Assembly: GCA_036426205.1 (NCBI GenBank)
Contig: WSYH01002426.1
Location: forward strand, 23,213 to 87,212
DNA length: 64,000 nucleotides
Source: Ascaphus truei
Lineage: Eukaryota > Chordata > Amphibia > Anura > Ascaphidae
Direction: 5' to 3'
In this document: in pieces, positions 43,530-55,806 of the stretch
How the letters are laid out: each line of letters starts with the position of its first letter
Numbering within the stretch: position 1 is the stretch's first letter
Notes under the pieces: generated by a model
Database searches by the model: none
Told to the model about the DNA's origin: nothing
Seen by the model: the letters and a program-made list of their open reading frames with translations, nothing else
Translations under genes and position numbers: made by a program

Positions 43530-43944
43530 TTCCTATTCGGAGCGCCATCTGTGAAAAGCGTGAATAAATAAGAGTCATCTGAGGATCATTTGCAGGATAA
43601 CAAATAAGTTTATTGCAGTGTACGGTGCACACGCAGAGGAGAGTTTCAAAATAAAACTCTCCCAACGACATGGTGGCATACAGGCCTTATTTATACACAA
43701 AATACTAAGCCACGCCCCCTATACGAGGTTGCTTGCGCGTCACTATGTAAGCATATGAGATAAACAAAATATGAACATGAACACTTCGAGTTAATCGCAT
43801 TATTATGGGATTCATATTAGAAATGAATGACTCAGCTAATATTCCTTATACGGGCCGGTGACTTTTCCTCTACATATGGGACTTCATGGGCACCTCCCTC
43901 AGAATGCGAGACTTTCTGGTTATCTATATTTTATTTTCATAACA
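43530..43944 (-). repeat. Retroviral-type LTR with primer-binding-like site
   Basis: LTR 43550-43944 on the minus strand starts TGTTATGAAAATAAAA and ends TTCACA. It has a TATA box in GTGTATAAATAAGG, then CAATAAACTTATTTG as a polyadenylation signal. Directly after the LTR, minus strand 43547-43530 reads TGGCGCTCCGAATAGGAA, similar to the lysine-tRNA type primer sites but with changes. No internal genes recognised, so this may be an old, internally deleted copy. Confidence 0.55.
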
Positions 43945-44336
43945 TTCGCGCTTTTCTCCCCTCTTCAAGGTCTTGTGGCTTAGCTGAACAGCTCAATATC
44001 ATTTGAAACTTCAGGAGCAGGAAAAATGAAAATGTCTTTAAACTAAACAAAGAGAGGGTAGGGAGTGATCAACTAAGGGCCATACTAATTTAATGAGAAA
44101 TCATTAATTATTGAGTGGGTGCAAAACTGTGAACTGAAGTGAATCAGGAAAAGTGGCGACCACACAAGTGAGTGTACTCAAAATAGAATTCACTTAAATG
44201 CACACCACTTACATATAAAATATAACCTCTATTGACATTACATAAAACATATATTACCGATAATGTAGGTGTAACCAAAATTAAAATAAGTTTGACGATT
44301 GTCTGTCATCTGATCTAGATATTTAACCACTTACTA
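43945..44336. other. Unrecognised AT-rich spacer
   Basis: No coding frame, repeat end or known motif that I can support; some stretches resemble the AT-rich parts of PLE terminal sequence seen elsewhere in the window. Confidence 0.3.
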
Positions 44337-44708
44337 CTGTACCGGCAGAGTTTATTCTCACATTTGCCCGTAATGGCCGGGTCTTTTTTCGGCTGGCGCC
44401 CGGCTGGCGCCAAAACGGAGCCACGAGCGAGCCGCATCTTCCCCTTCCCGCGTGTAAAATTAAAATACTTCCCCTCCCCTTCCCCGAATCCCTGCCTGCT
44501 ACCCCCTGGCAGCTCCTGCTTTGCGCAGCTTCCCCCTTACCCCTGCTTCCTCTGCATGCCTTCGGGGATGCCGGGAACCCTGAATGTGTGACTGGCGCCA
44601 CAGTGACGCGCGGCACGTGCCAGTGAAAACCCCAAATGAGCTGCCGGCTGCACGAAAATTTTCCCACACGCGGTGGCGGCCGCTTTAGAATAAAGCGTGC
44701 CGCCACTG
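44337..44708. mobile_element. Non-autonomous DNA transposon (MITE), TA duplication
   Basis: 372 bp bounded by TA (44335-44336 and 44709-44710). The ends form imperfect inverted repeats of about 25 bp: left CTGTACCGGCAGAGTTTATT, right (reverse complement) CAGTGGCGGCACGCTTTATT. The inside is GC-rich with GGCTGGCGCC repeats and no transposase. TA target and CAGT-type ends suggest a Tc1/mariner-mobilised family. Confidence 0.6.
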
Positions 44709-44710
44709 TA

Positions 44711-45140
44711 GCACGTTAAACTAATAATCTAGGAGATACAAGGCAGATACAGCAGTGGTATTAGTAAACCACCTAGGACCCAATCCTAAATTGCACCAGG
44801 AAATACCATATAGTGATAGTACCAGGTAGAGTGCATATAGTTACAATCATAGGTGTAATATAACCTCAGATATAATCTAGTAGAGGTGTTTGTCAAGGAC
44901 ATAGAGCTCCCTTAATAAGAAGGGGAACCTGTCCTGCGCATCAGAGTACCAGCAATTGCACCAGGGTGTCAAGCCGTCATATATCTGGCTGAGAGGGAGC
45001 TGAATGGACCCTAGTGTGACCGGAGTGTTAGGAGAGGTAAAAAAGTTTAAAACTCTTACCTTAAAGCTCCACTCCGGTCTGGGTCTTGCTCTCTCCTTCC
45101 TCCAGCGTCCGCGTGCTGCCTTCAGTGCTTGTAGGTAGTT
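44711..45140. other. PLE-terminal-like sequence with nested hairpin
   Basis: Direct repeat partner of 45363-45520 (shared 'CATAGTTAC', 'ATCATAGGT', 'CTCCCTTA' landmarks). At 45018-45079 a 10-bp arm GACCGGAGTG pairs with CACTCCGGTC, and inside it AGGTAA pairs with TTACCT. No gene. Confidence 0.5.
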
Positions 45141-45362
45141 GGATGTGTGAAGAAGGCGCTACTGCGCATGACAGAACTGCTCAAAGTCCCGGATGAGGCA
45201 ACAAACTTTATTGACACATAAGCAAAGGGGCTACACCACGATCTCCTCCACGAGATGAGGATCGTGGTGTAGCCCCTTTGCTTATGTGTCAATAAAGTTT
45301 GTTGCCTCATCCGGGACTTTGAGCAGTTCTGTCATGCGCAGTAGCGCCTTCTTCACACATCC
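45141..45362. repeat. Perfect palindrome, 103-bp arms
   Basis: 45141-45243 is the exact reverse complement of 45260-45362, with a 16-base spacer. Each arm includes AATAAAGTTTG (in the right arm sense) and a CATGCGCAGTAGCGCC segment. It reads like a terminal fragment of a PLE or other retroelement duplicated head to head. Transcripts would fold into a 103-bp hairpin. Confidence 0.9.
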
Positions 45363-45726
45363 AGCTCCCTTAATAAACCTAATATAATAGTGATACCAGG
45401 TCAGATATACATAGTTACTATCATAGGTATAATGTAATCCAGATAAATACTAGAGGTTTAGCAGCAGGAACAGGGAACTCCCTTAGCAAACAGGTTCAAG
45501 TGTGGAATAGCCTAATATCACGACCCAGCACTGCACCTGAATTGCACAGATATCCCTGCAGGTGTAATGAGCCTTAGGCACCACATATATAAACACAGGC
45601 ACAGCAAATTAGTGCCAGTAATTGAAATCCATAATCTAACTATGATAATGTAACTGTTGGTCAGCTGTAAAATCGTCAAACTAAAGTAAAAGACTTCCAA
45701 GTAGGAGTCTTACAACATCACTACGT

Positions 45727-45770
45727 GCCCTATGCACGTTTCCCTCCAGCTATGGAGCTTCCTCAGGGAC
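45727..45770 (-). ncRNA. Hammerhead ribozyme motif
   Basis: Minus strand: stem I GTCC, CTGAGGA, stem II CTCCA/TGGAG with loop TAGC, GAAA, a six-base stem III region CGTGCA, UA, then GGGC pairing with GTCC (one G-U). All invariant core bases are present; the stem III closing pair is imperfect. It lies in PLE-like terminal sequence (45363-46000). Confidence 0.7.
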
Positions 45771-46007
45771 ATTTTTGCAAGTAAAGAAAGGCAAAGCTTT
45801 TTATTGGGGCCATTTGCAATGACAGACCAATCACAACACCGTGCATGCGCAGATCAATAGTTAGAGAGTTCTGAAAAGTCTACACCGCGCATGCGCATAT
45901 ATCGCTATATTCCAATAAAGTTCTACTTATATATTTATCAAAGCGAGCCCCCCCAAAAGCATCCAGTCATTGGTCAAGTAGTATCCAGACCCCATATCTG
46001 GGGCAGA
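45771..46007. other. PLE-terminal-like spacer
   Basis: Non-coding; contains GCGCATGCGC-type CpG words and AATAAAG. Probably part of the same terminal repeat as the hammerhead at 45727-45770. Confidence 0.4.
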
Positions 46008-46328
46008 CTCACCTCCACCGCGAAGGACACCATCCAGATATCACTGTGGCGGCTAGTGCGCATGCGTTTCAACACAGCCGCTACTGCTCTAATTGAGGCG
46101 TTGTGCGCATGCGTTACTAGATGCAACAAAAGTTGACATCACAGGGAGAGTTATTCTCCTACACTGACCTCCACCGCGAAGGAGATACCCTCCAGATATC
46201 ACTGTGGCGGCTAGTGCGCATGCATATACAACACAGACACTACTGATTTAATTGAGGCGTTGTGCGCATGCGTTACTAGATGTAACAAAAGTTGACATCG
46301 CAGGGAAGTTATTCTCCTTCACTGACCC
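46008..46328. repeat. 158-bp tandem duplication rich in GCGCATGCG
   Basis: Two copies starting ACCTCCACCGCGAAGGA near 46009 and 46168. Each has CAGATATCACTGTGGCGG and two TGCGCATGC(G) palindromes. One palindrome in copy 2 has lost CpG. A similar CpG palindrome recurs at 46360. Confidence 0.8.
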
Positions 46329-47329
46329 AACTATTTAAGAGTTCCTCTTGCAATTGACGCGCATGCGTGACAACATAGTTGTTATTCAGATCAATTGGTC
46401 ATAATGCGCATACATACACAAATAACAGAAAATGCAGTTTGGCTGTGTAGGGGGAATTTGATGTAACATGATGGTACAGTACTGCAGAGCAGATCTACAA
46501 TCGACTAGCTCCACCATCCACCACAGTTAAACCCATAGCTCAGCCAAAAAATAGTGCATAATAAATGATCAGCTAAAGTATACAGTGAAGGCTAGAACGA
46601 CAGTGCGTTAATGCATTACTTGCTCCTTCTTATTGTTTGCAAAAACGTAATGATGTCAATACAAGATCAATGTGTAACAATAAAATGATGCATATATAGA
46701 ATAAATCCGATAAATGTCAACATAACAATCTAGATTCGTTCTAGCCTTCGTTCGTAGCAGCGCTTATAGTTCTATTGAGTCCTGCACATTGGTGGCGCCC
46801 CCCCCTTGGTAGTCATGGGTTGTCGAGAACGCACCTCGCGGTGCATTTTGGGGCCAGTGTATCGGAGCTCCTGAATGTATGTTGTTAATACGCCTGGCCC
46901 GTTACCATGGTGATAATCTTTGTGCGCACTACACTTTCGGTTCACACATGCGCATTGCGATGCTGAGCCTTGTATGGCCATTGTAGTTGAGTGTGACATT
47001 TTTTCAAGTGTGTAGTCTATCTCAGGATCAGCTAGCCAAGCTTGTTGTTGGTTCATCATCATAGTGTTCGGATCGCCGCAACCAGCATGCGTCACGTGGC
47101 TGTACCTCTGGCACTCACAGACTGCTATCTGTGCGCATGCAGCTGCGCAATGCTTCATCTGGAGGCACGCTCCCGCAGTATCCCCACGGAACACACACTC
47201 TCTGGCGGTGCACCCACTCAGCGCCGCCCTCCACGTACGCGCGCACGCCGCGCAGCAACGAACACTAGCAACATCAGCTGTGTTACACCTGCCGCCAATC
47301 CTGCACTACCCTATCGGCTGGTGATTTAT
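46329..47329. other. Unrecognised intergenic sequence
   Basis: CpG-containing (especially 46790-47290) with overlapping frames in several directions and no recognisable domain. No defensible gene. Confidence 0.35.
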
Positions 47330-47800
47330 GTGTGAGGTCATCATCTGCTGGTTCCTGATTGGTGCTTTCCCCTTTAAATGCCTGCCTGTTTCGCTTTCAC
47401 TTTGCTGAACATAAACACTGTTGTGCTGTGCTCGCTGCTTCCTGGATCTTGCCTGTTCCTGTGCCTTGCCTGACTCGTGTTGTGACCTCTGCTCGTACCT
47501 GGACCTGTCTCTTCTCTACCCCTGGACTTCGGCTTGTTATTGAAGCCCGCTCTCTCCTCGACTACGGCTTCGGATAACGACCATTCTTCTCTCTCCAACC
47601 CCGGGATCACGGCAAGTACCACGGCTTCCCCGAACTCTCCTACCCTGACCCAGCTCCACGACTCCGACTACGCATTCCGGACCTGGCTCCGTGGTTGTAG
47701 GGCGGCGGTTATATACATCCCCACCTCAGCCCCGTGGTCTAGTCCTGTTTGTGGTGAGCGCAGCGGGACACATAGCTAGGCGTGCTATACCAGCTGTTTT
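47330..47800 (+). repeat. Possible gypsy LTR fragment
   Basis: TGTGAGGTCATC opens a stretch with TTTAAATGCCTGCC as a possible promoter, then the TGTTGTGACCTCTGC, CTCGTACCTGGACCTG and TTCGGCTTG words that occur at the downstream ends of many vertebrate Ty3/gypsy LTRs. No coding part. Assignment by general resemblance only. Confidence 0.35.
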
Positions 47801-48013
47801 TATGGATTAATTTGCATTGTTAATTAATTGCACATTTGGTTCAGGTACACTGGGCTGTGGGTATATATAGGAGTCACTTACAGTCACGCATTGCACTACC
47901 CTGTTGAGGATAGAAATGTTGGTGTTTGTGTCCTGCGTATTCTTAAATATAATTGTTTTTTTCTAACCACTGTGTGCTGTCTCTGTCATCGAACATATGT
48001 ACGTGTGTGTGTG

Positions 48014-48063
<50 letters not shown>

Positions 48064-48711
48064 GGTGAAAAGGGCGACAGAAAACCTCCACCGTTGGCAT
48101 ATAGCCAATTAAGAATATCACTTGTGAGCACATTCACATGTCTTAGACAGGTCTGCAACCCAGCCTTTCAACCATTTTCACCTCGCATACAGTGCTCCCA
48201 CTGCAGCCAGGGATTCTTGGAAATGACATGCAAATGAGCACACAATGTGTCACCTTTTGCCTGGAATATCCATTCACATGGAGCCCATTTAAGATGATTA
48301 TTTTTTTTTTCAACATCAATTTTTATTGGGTATCCAGTACAAACAGCACATAAGCTCTCCACCCATTGTCATACATAAATGAAACCAAATATCCCATTTT
48401 TGTCTTACTCAATACAACTAACTGACAAAGAGAGGACTCACAGGGGGGGACATACCGACAGAACACAACATAGTGTATCGGTGGAGGGATTCTCCGACTT
48501 CTCAACCCTCATCAGCGTGCCATCGCCCACCTTATTATTGCTGAACCAGGGCTCTTCCCAAATCCGGAGTCTTCTGTCCAGTTTATCTTATCTCTCCGAC
48601 CTCCTGTCTGTCATTAAACCTGGCCTGTCAGAGGAGAATGCACTTTAATCTATTAATGCAAAATACTGGCGGCACGTTCACACAGCTTTTAAACACAGCA
48701 CGGGACAACCA
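47801..48711. other. Repeat-rich spacer with (TA)n
   Basis: A (TA)n microsatellite occupies 48016-48060. The sequence after it ('CATGCAAATGAGCACACA', an octamer-like ATGCAAAT included) looks like a dispersed repeat, but I cannot name the family. No gene. Confidence 0.4.
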
Positions 48712-48754
48712 CTCACAGATATGTTTCAACCTTGATGGGTATCATCAGTGTGAG
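48712..48754 (-). ncRNA. Hammerhead ribozyme motif, canonical core
   Basis: Minus strand: stem I CTCACA, CTGATGA (the most common hammerhead core), stem II ACC/GGT with a 6-base loop, GAAA, short stem III CATA, UC, then TGTGAG, which pairs over all 6 bp with CTCACA. It has the longest stem I of the motifs in this window. No PLE coding sequence lies nearby, so it may sit in a solo terminal repeat. Confidence 0.72.
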
Positions 48755-48795
48755 GTTGGTTTATACTTGCTTTGAAATATTTCTAGGCTGGGTAG

Positions 48796-48796
<1 letters not shown>

Positions 48797-48882
<86 letters not shown>
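48797..48882. repeat. (TG)n microsatellite
   Basis: 43 uninterrupted TG dinucleotides. The long Cys/Val and His/Thr frames across it are artefacts. Confidence 0.95.
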
Positions 48883-48887
<5 letters not shown>

Positions 48888-49830
48888 TATGGTTGATTGA
48901 CAGACTCGTCATCCATTTGCTGCCAATCAAACCAGCTGTGGCAAGATGCCATCAGTGGAAACAAACTATTCATCTGTATGTTTTTAACAGAAAAAATAAC
49001 ATTTCAAATCTTTCATGGTTAATATGTGATATAATAAAATTCATGTCTGTTTCTTTTTTATATGAAAATGGCTCATCCTTGAAAGGTTGCATCCTCCATT
49101 TTTATAATACGGTTTAAATAAATGATTTTTTTATTTTATTGACCCGACTGTTTGCTATGCACTGGAATTACATTGTTTGGATATCCCTGCCCTAGGAGAA
49201 AGGTGGGAATAACCTTTGCTGCAGCAATAAGCTTGGGAAGTATATTATTTATATTTTTTCTTACATTTTCTTTTGAACATTTTTTTGCACCATTATTTAG
49301 GGCACTTTTTGTTAAACCGTTTTAATTGCTGTGTAGCACAAATAAGGAAACATGATGTGACATTACGGCAGGAACGTCGGTTCCTATTTTAGTTAATCAG
49401 CCCAGTTAGTCTACTTTAAGCTGTATATTTACCCCTTTGTGGACATTAGTGGTCAGATAGTCATGGGATGCCAATAGCTAGCTGGCCCCTGCAGCCACTA
49501 AAGGGTTAATATATCACAAAGTACAACAAAAGTTATTTAATAAGAACAATATATGAAGAACATTGATACAGGGAGTAATGTGATTTCTGTAACTGGAGTG
49601 AGGAGGAAATATTTATTTCCACATATGAGACATCATTGTAAAATGATTAATTAGGGTGTTTCTTTGCCTTCCTCTGGGTGAATGTACTGTAACTATAACA
49701 ATGTAACTTTAATTATATTCAGTATGTTGCACAAATAGAATTTTATAAAGGTTGAACTCAATGAACATATGTCTCTCATCCAAATCTACTCTGATGCATT
49801 GCAATGTTACATTAATACATTTTCTCACCA
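48883..49830. other. Non-coding sequence upstream of the zinc-finger exon
   Basis: AT-rich, no recognised gene; likely intron and upstream sequence of the zinc-finger gene. Confidence 0.4.
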
Positions 49831-49836
49831 TAGATG

Positions 49837-49950
49837 TATCTTCAGCACATGACTCATCTGTGAGCAAGAAGCAATGTAAGAACTGTCCCAAACATCATAA
49901 ATTACATGAGGGGTTAATGGAAATATGTTTTAAGGACTTCAACATTGCAT
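49837..49950 (+). other. Possible upstream exon of the zinc-finger gene
   Basis: After TTTTCTCACCATAG a frame reads SSAHDSSVSKKQCKNCPK... and ends in FKDFNIA before a TAA at 49949-49951. The acceptor-like sequence and distance to the fingers fit an exon of the same transcript, but the frame does not run on into the array. Low confidence. Confidence 0.25.
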
Positions 49951-50054
49951 AAATCTGTATGAGAATTGGAACAAGATTACCAGAAACTCTGCAGAGCATT
50001 CCTATACATCAACAGCCTTTTACTAAACTTACAGACACCACAAGATAAGGATAG

Positions 50055-51065
<1,011 letters not shown>

Positions 51066-51110
51066 CTGCTCTGAATGAGGGGAAAGCTTCAGTCAGAAAT
51101 CGCATCTTAT
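51066..51110 (+). pseudogene. Broken twelfth zinc finger
   Basis: The sequence after the stop still encodes finger-like YNCSE and SFSQKSHL in another frame. CACACAGGGGAGAGACCC of the other linkers has become CACACGGGAGAGACCC (2 bases lost), and the second Cys codon TGT is TGA. Beyond about 51105 similarity to fingers ends. Confidence 0.75.
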
Positions 51111-51997
51111 CTCGCGAGATCTCGGACTTCTCTGCTGTGGATGCCGGCTCCGTTCTTGATCAATATCAGTCTCTCACTCCTACTCTGTACACTGAACAGT
51201 CACTATTTTGGACTCCTTTCCTCCCCTCCCCATTCCTTCCTTCCCCCATTCTTTCCCTCCCCCCCACCCCCCTCATACGTAGATGCACATTATCTACTGG
51301 TTAAAATGCATTCAAAATGTGTTTATTATGGGGTATATTTTAGCACAATTAATTTATTTTTGTAATTTTATGATGTATTTTATTTAATGTCCATCTGATA
51401 TACATTCCACCTTATTGTTGTCATCTAGTTGTTGGCTTAGTCACATAGAGCTTTTTTTATTTGCCTCTTCTGTGTCGCACCTTCAGATCCGCTCCCCAGC
51501 TGATGTGTCTGATTACAGCTTTCTCTCCACTGAATGTTTCTTTTACCCATTATGTGAGTGCAAGTCCTGTTGACTACTCTCCTTTTTAATACAGTATTAT
51601 GCTATGGAGCTGGCACTTCTTTCTTCTTGAAAGATCGAGATGGAGATATTTTGCAAAAGATTGACCTAGGAGCAGAAAAAGAGAGAGGGAGGAAGGGAAA
51701 AAAACATAGAGTAGTGTGTCTAATAAAGTGTCACGTGTGGATGGTAAGAGATACATTCACAATTGGATGGATAAATATGGGCCTGTATCCAAATACAATG
51801 GATCTGGAACAATGTCTTGTTTGTTTGTTTTTTCTGTGACTGGTTTTCTCCTCAGCACGTGTCTTTTGTTGCAGGATTCACTCCATCTCGAATGGGCTGG
51901 TTTTCAAATTTAAGAAACCCTCCCACAGGAGGTACAGGCGCAGCACAGCCAAAATGGACAAACGAAGGAACGCTGATGGACTAACTAGAAAAAGCTT
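51111..51997. other. 3' flank of the zinc-finger exon
   Basis: Pyrimidine-rich stretch (51190-51280), then AT-rich sequence with possible polyadenylation words. Frames in 51558-51913 are unrecognised. No further gene. Confidence 0.4.
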
Positions 51998-52058
51998 TAT
52001 TGAGACAGTGTGTTAACGGGTCCTCTGACGCGTTTCAGTGCACTGTCTCAATAGGAGG
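51998..52058 (-). repeat. 13-bp inverted repeat and decayed hammerhead-like motif
   Basis: TATTGAGACAGTG (51998-52010) and its exact complement CACTGTCTCAATA (52041-52053) enclose 30 bases. On the minus strand the right part reads CTATTGA (two changes from CTGATGA), a GTGCAC palindrome, GAAA, CGCG, UC, with partial CCTC/GAGG pairing, so it looks like a decayed hammerhead from a PLE terminal repeat. Confidence 0.5.
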
Positions 52059-52967
52059 GTTTCTTCTGCTTCATTGTCTGCTGCAAGCACGCCGGGTTGC
52101 TGTTGTCTTCCCCGCTGTTCCCCGTTGATCCTGAGTGACGTCACAGCCGCCGTTCACGCGACCACCCACTGCGACGGAGCAGTTGCAGGAGGGTTGGCGG
52201 CAAGAAGAGGTCTTCATCATGTCATGGGGTTACGGTGCCACATACTGATTTTACAGTCTCTACTGGGCTGAGGATCATAGTGAGACCAAAGTGATCACTA
52301 AAGTTCTGGCGGGTCAACAAGCGATAAGGATCATAAGGTCACGGTATCATCCACTTCATCCAAAAAGTGAGTCTTTCTATCTCAGTGTTACTAGTGCTTA
52401 TTTGGAGCCAGCTGATGGGAAGGACAATGTTTAAATGTATACTCGTGTGGAGTTTGTTATAACCAACATCAATGATTATGCTTGAAATAACATACAACAG
52501 CACCTTTCATTCTTGTGAGCACCCGATGGGTTAAACATATAGGAACAGAGATATAGGAAAACACGATATAGTGTAACACAGTTTATTAAAACATGTTAAA
52601 CCCTATAAACATATAAAACCATATAAACATATAGGTTATTCACTCACACTTTGTAAGTAATAAAAAGGCAGTTGGGGAGTTTTTAATCACGCGGAGTCTC
52701 ACACACTCAACTCGTGCCCCGATCAGCCCGTGTCCGTTCTATACCAGGTTATAGCCTGGTTTAGAGATCCGCTGGAGGTTCAGACTCGCAGGTCCGTGTA
52801 CCGGCGTCTGTTCTCCCTGACAGCAGAACACTTCCGCGTCACGGGTCTTTCTCCCAGTATCGCGAGATCTCGTCTGCACAGTGATCCACTTCCAGGCCGC
52901 TCGCGGTCTCGATCGGGGCTCTCTTTCCTCCCCGGTCTTCCTGCTGCGTTACCGCCAGTCACCAATC
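52059..52967. other. Spacer, probably PLE terminal sequence
   Basis: No coding frame recognised. Contains CpG-bearing segments next to the two ribozyme-like motifs; boundaries unknown. Confidence 0.35.
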
Positions 52968-53002
52968 ACCCAACGTTTCACTGGTGAGGCTTCTTCAGGG
53001 GT
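52968..53002 (-). ncRNA. Hammerhead-like motif, weak stem II
   Basis: Minus strand: stem I ACCC, CTGAAGA, a 12-base segment with poor pairing, GAAA, CG, UU, then GGGT pairing with ACCC. Core positions fit but stem II has at most 2 bp, so activity is doubtful. It is inverted relative to the PLE frame that follows at 53200. Confidence 0.5.
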
Positions 53003-53199
53003 TAATGCTGGCATATCTGTCCCTACCTTCTTTATAGGCACCTCCCTGTTCCTATTGATTCCCATATGCGCAATACAATTGATTGAGAAACATCCTAACT
53101 TGTAATACTGTGCACTGACATGTAATTGGTTCTCCTAACAATAATCAGTATACATTCAGGAGAAGGATTTACTGTTATGTCATAACATTTCCATATACG

Positions 53200-53545
53200 C
53201 AAATTTATAAACTGCAATACATCAGGAGTAATCTACATGGGAACTTGTAAATGTGGAAAAAAGTACGTGGGAAAAACACGCCGTCCACTAAAAATACGGA
53301 TATTGGAACATGTAGGATCTATCAGAAACAAACTCGATACCCCGGTAGCCAACCATGCAAACAGGTGCCAACCAGGAGATTTAAAAGCTATCACCTTCAT
53401 GGGGATAGACCAATTCTCTCCAGGAATTAGACGTGGGGACTGGGATAATGAACTTCTAAAGATTGAATCAAGATGGATCTATACATTGGGAACATTGAGT
53501 CCTTTCGGACTCAATGAGGGATTTGTCTTTAGCCCCTTCATATGA
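53200..53545 (+). pseudogene. PLE GIY-YIG endonuclease fragment
   Basis: The frame reads 'VIYMGTCKCGKKYVGKT' (GIY-YIG core), 'RRPLKIRILEHVGSI', and the C-terminal 'IESRWIYTLGTLSPFGLNEG' ending at a stop. 5' truncated: RT and linker are missing. It is a different subfamily from the other PLEs in the window. The 3' terminal region with a hammerhead follows. Confidence 0.82.
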
Positions 53546-54235
53546 ATCCTATTTCTCTTACTGATATTGACCAAACCTTGCCCTCTAACATCAGTGCCTG
53601 GGTCATATTTATTTGCCCACGCATTTTTTGTATTTTGTGCATTTTTTGTAATTTTTATTAATTTTGTATTTTGTGTAATTTCTGCAGTTTTAAACAGAAA
53701 CACAGCAGCCTCTAAAATAACCTGCATTCATTACATCACAACCAATTAAGGATCAAAATCAATTTTCAGTAAATAAAACAAGGACTAAGTGTGCATTTTA
53801 TTCATAACTTTATTTCAAATTGATGGAACACAGTGTATTTGATACTGATATGGTATATGATTATATGTATACCTTGACTATAAACAGTGACTAACCAACA
53901 CTATTACCTATGAATACTAAATTTCACAACACTAAACCCCTAGCCTAATGTGAGCAGCAACATAAGTAATGCTTCACAGAGACAAAAATCACTTTAGCCA
54001 TAGATATTCAGCCCTTGCAAGTGTTGCAGTTTGCTACACACATTAGCAACAGTTTAAAGGGCATTTTGAATCTGGCAACAAGGCTGTTACTAGTTTGCAG
54101 ACCACATCAGTGCACTCCTAGCAGTGGGATATTACACCAGTCCAGCAACAGTAATTAAGGGGTTAAGTATGGAAGCAGTTATTTTCTCAGTGACTATAAA
54201 TACCACCCTCCACACGCAGGGACCTCCCCCCTACG
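53546..54235 (+). other. PLE 3' non-coding region
   Basis: AT-rich stretch between the nuclease stop codon and the hammerhead motif, with no frame of interest. Confidence 0.5.
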
Positions 54236-54278
54236 TGCCCTGAAGAAGCGTTCACTACGTGAAACGCGCGCGTCGGCA
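54236..54278 (+). ncRNA. Hammerhead ribozyme motif (PLE)
   Basis: Stem I TGCC, CTGAAGA, stem II GCGT/ACGT (one G-U), GAAA, stem III CGCGCGCG (self-complementary, able to fold back or dimerise), UC, then GGCA pairing fully with TGCC. Every core position fits. It is in the sense orientation downstream of the PLE nuclease fragment. Confidence 0.8.
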
Positions 54279-55560
54279 ACCTACCTCCTGCACACGCGGG
54301 AAGCTCATTTATTTAAAATGCAGCAGCATTCTGATATTTATCAGCGTCTGTGTATATCCTAAGCTTCCCTGCCTGTGCATGTTACATGGGATCGCGCTAT
54401 ACAACACTATCGCGGGATCCTCCAGCCTGAGGGGCTATTGAGTTACTCACCTTCAGACAGGCAAGTCCTCGAGCACATCAGCGCTGATATAACCAAGATC
54501 AGCGCTGATGTAGGGGACTGTGCGTTATAAGTTAGTTCCTTCACTTGGTTACAGAGACAGGTCAGCTGATCATTGAGAGGGAGGGTGGTGCGTATATGGG
54601 TTTCACTAATTAAACCCAGGTTCAACCATCCTTACACCACACTCTTTTGAGCTGAACATTTGGCTTTCGTACTATACATTAACCCATTATCTGCTGAACA
54701 GCATCGCAGGGGGTTACAGCCTACAACATCACATTCACTGATTAGTGCTAACCCTCCTGTGCCACTGCAGACACGTTGGAGGTTGCCTCTATGCCATTAT
54801 TCACCCTTTGTGCGCAGCACAGTATCACGCTCACGTAAGGGTATTTGCATATATATACCTAGTATCTGCATCTGGCTCCTTATACAGCGTCCATTGGGCA
54901 GCAACAGCAGATAACACTGACAACCTATATTGATACGAGTTAAGGTTTACCCTGGTTAACAACAACCTACCTCACCTACAGTTTAGGTGTCTATAGGATT
55001 ACTTTATGCTTTAGCCAATGCCATACTATCCTGTATCTCTCTGCGTAGTGTGTCCATGAGTCTGCACCTATGATCAATAGTGGGGGCTACACAGGTTCTT
55101 ACCATAGACCTGGCTCACACAGTGCATATCTATATCAGGGACAGACATCACATAGGTCTAACCAAGCGCACATTATGCCATACTATAATACTGTACCTAT
55201 CCTCAGTGTATCAATTTAGTGCGTATCATACGCCTGGATACACTCGCAAGGAGAGTGTCTTCAAGTGGGCTCTCAGAGGCTCCTTTTTCCTATATTTCTA
55301 GGTAGCTACTATCCGTAGCGTTTGATCCCCAATATTCATTAGGGACTCTATTTACACCTACCCACCTTACCGTAGGTGGGGTATTAAGGATACAGTCACG
55401 AGCTGTTTATTATCATTTAATTACGTTTTAACCCCCTATTTTTTTTCAAGGTTATCAATAAAGTATATTTTAAATTTACAACATTACATTCCGAGTGATT
55501 GAGTGCTGCAAGACTGGGTCCTTTTTCTTTTGTATGATATTATAACATAACCACCATCTG
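54279..55560 (+). other. PLE 3' terminal region
   Basis: Non-coding sequence from the ribozyme to a likely 3' end near 55540, where TCAATAAAGTATATTTTAAA precedes GAGTGATTGAGTGCTGCAAG. Short unconvincing frames only. Confidence 0.45.
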
Positions 55561-55806
55561 ATTCCTCGTCCCATACATATACATCAATACAAACTCCGCT
55601 GGGTGTATACTATTACTTTGCAGCCATGTTAATAAAGGGCAGACACGTTGATACATATTTAACATGGTATCACTACTTAGAATAAAGATTGTTTAATTCA
55701 CAAACTGAGTGGCAGCTTATTGGAAATTACACCCTTAAAAGAAAGGATGAATATATTCAGTAGAGATTGTTACTACTCCCCATTAGGAATAAGTATCACT
55801 TATATA
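55561..55806. other. Spacer before LTR element
   Basis: No gene or repeat recognised. Confidence 0.4.

Noticed and set aside
48745..49117. His/Thr and Cys/Val repeat proteins
   Set aside because: Artefacts of the (TG)n microsatellite.
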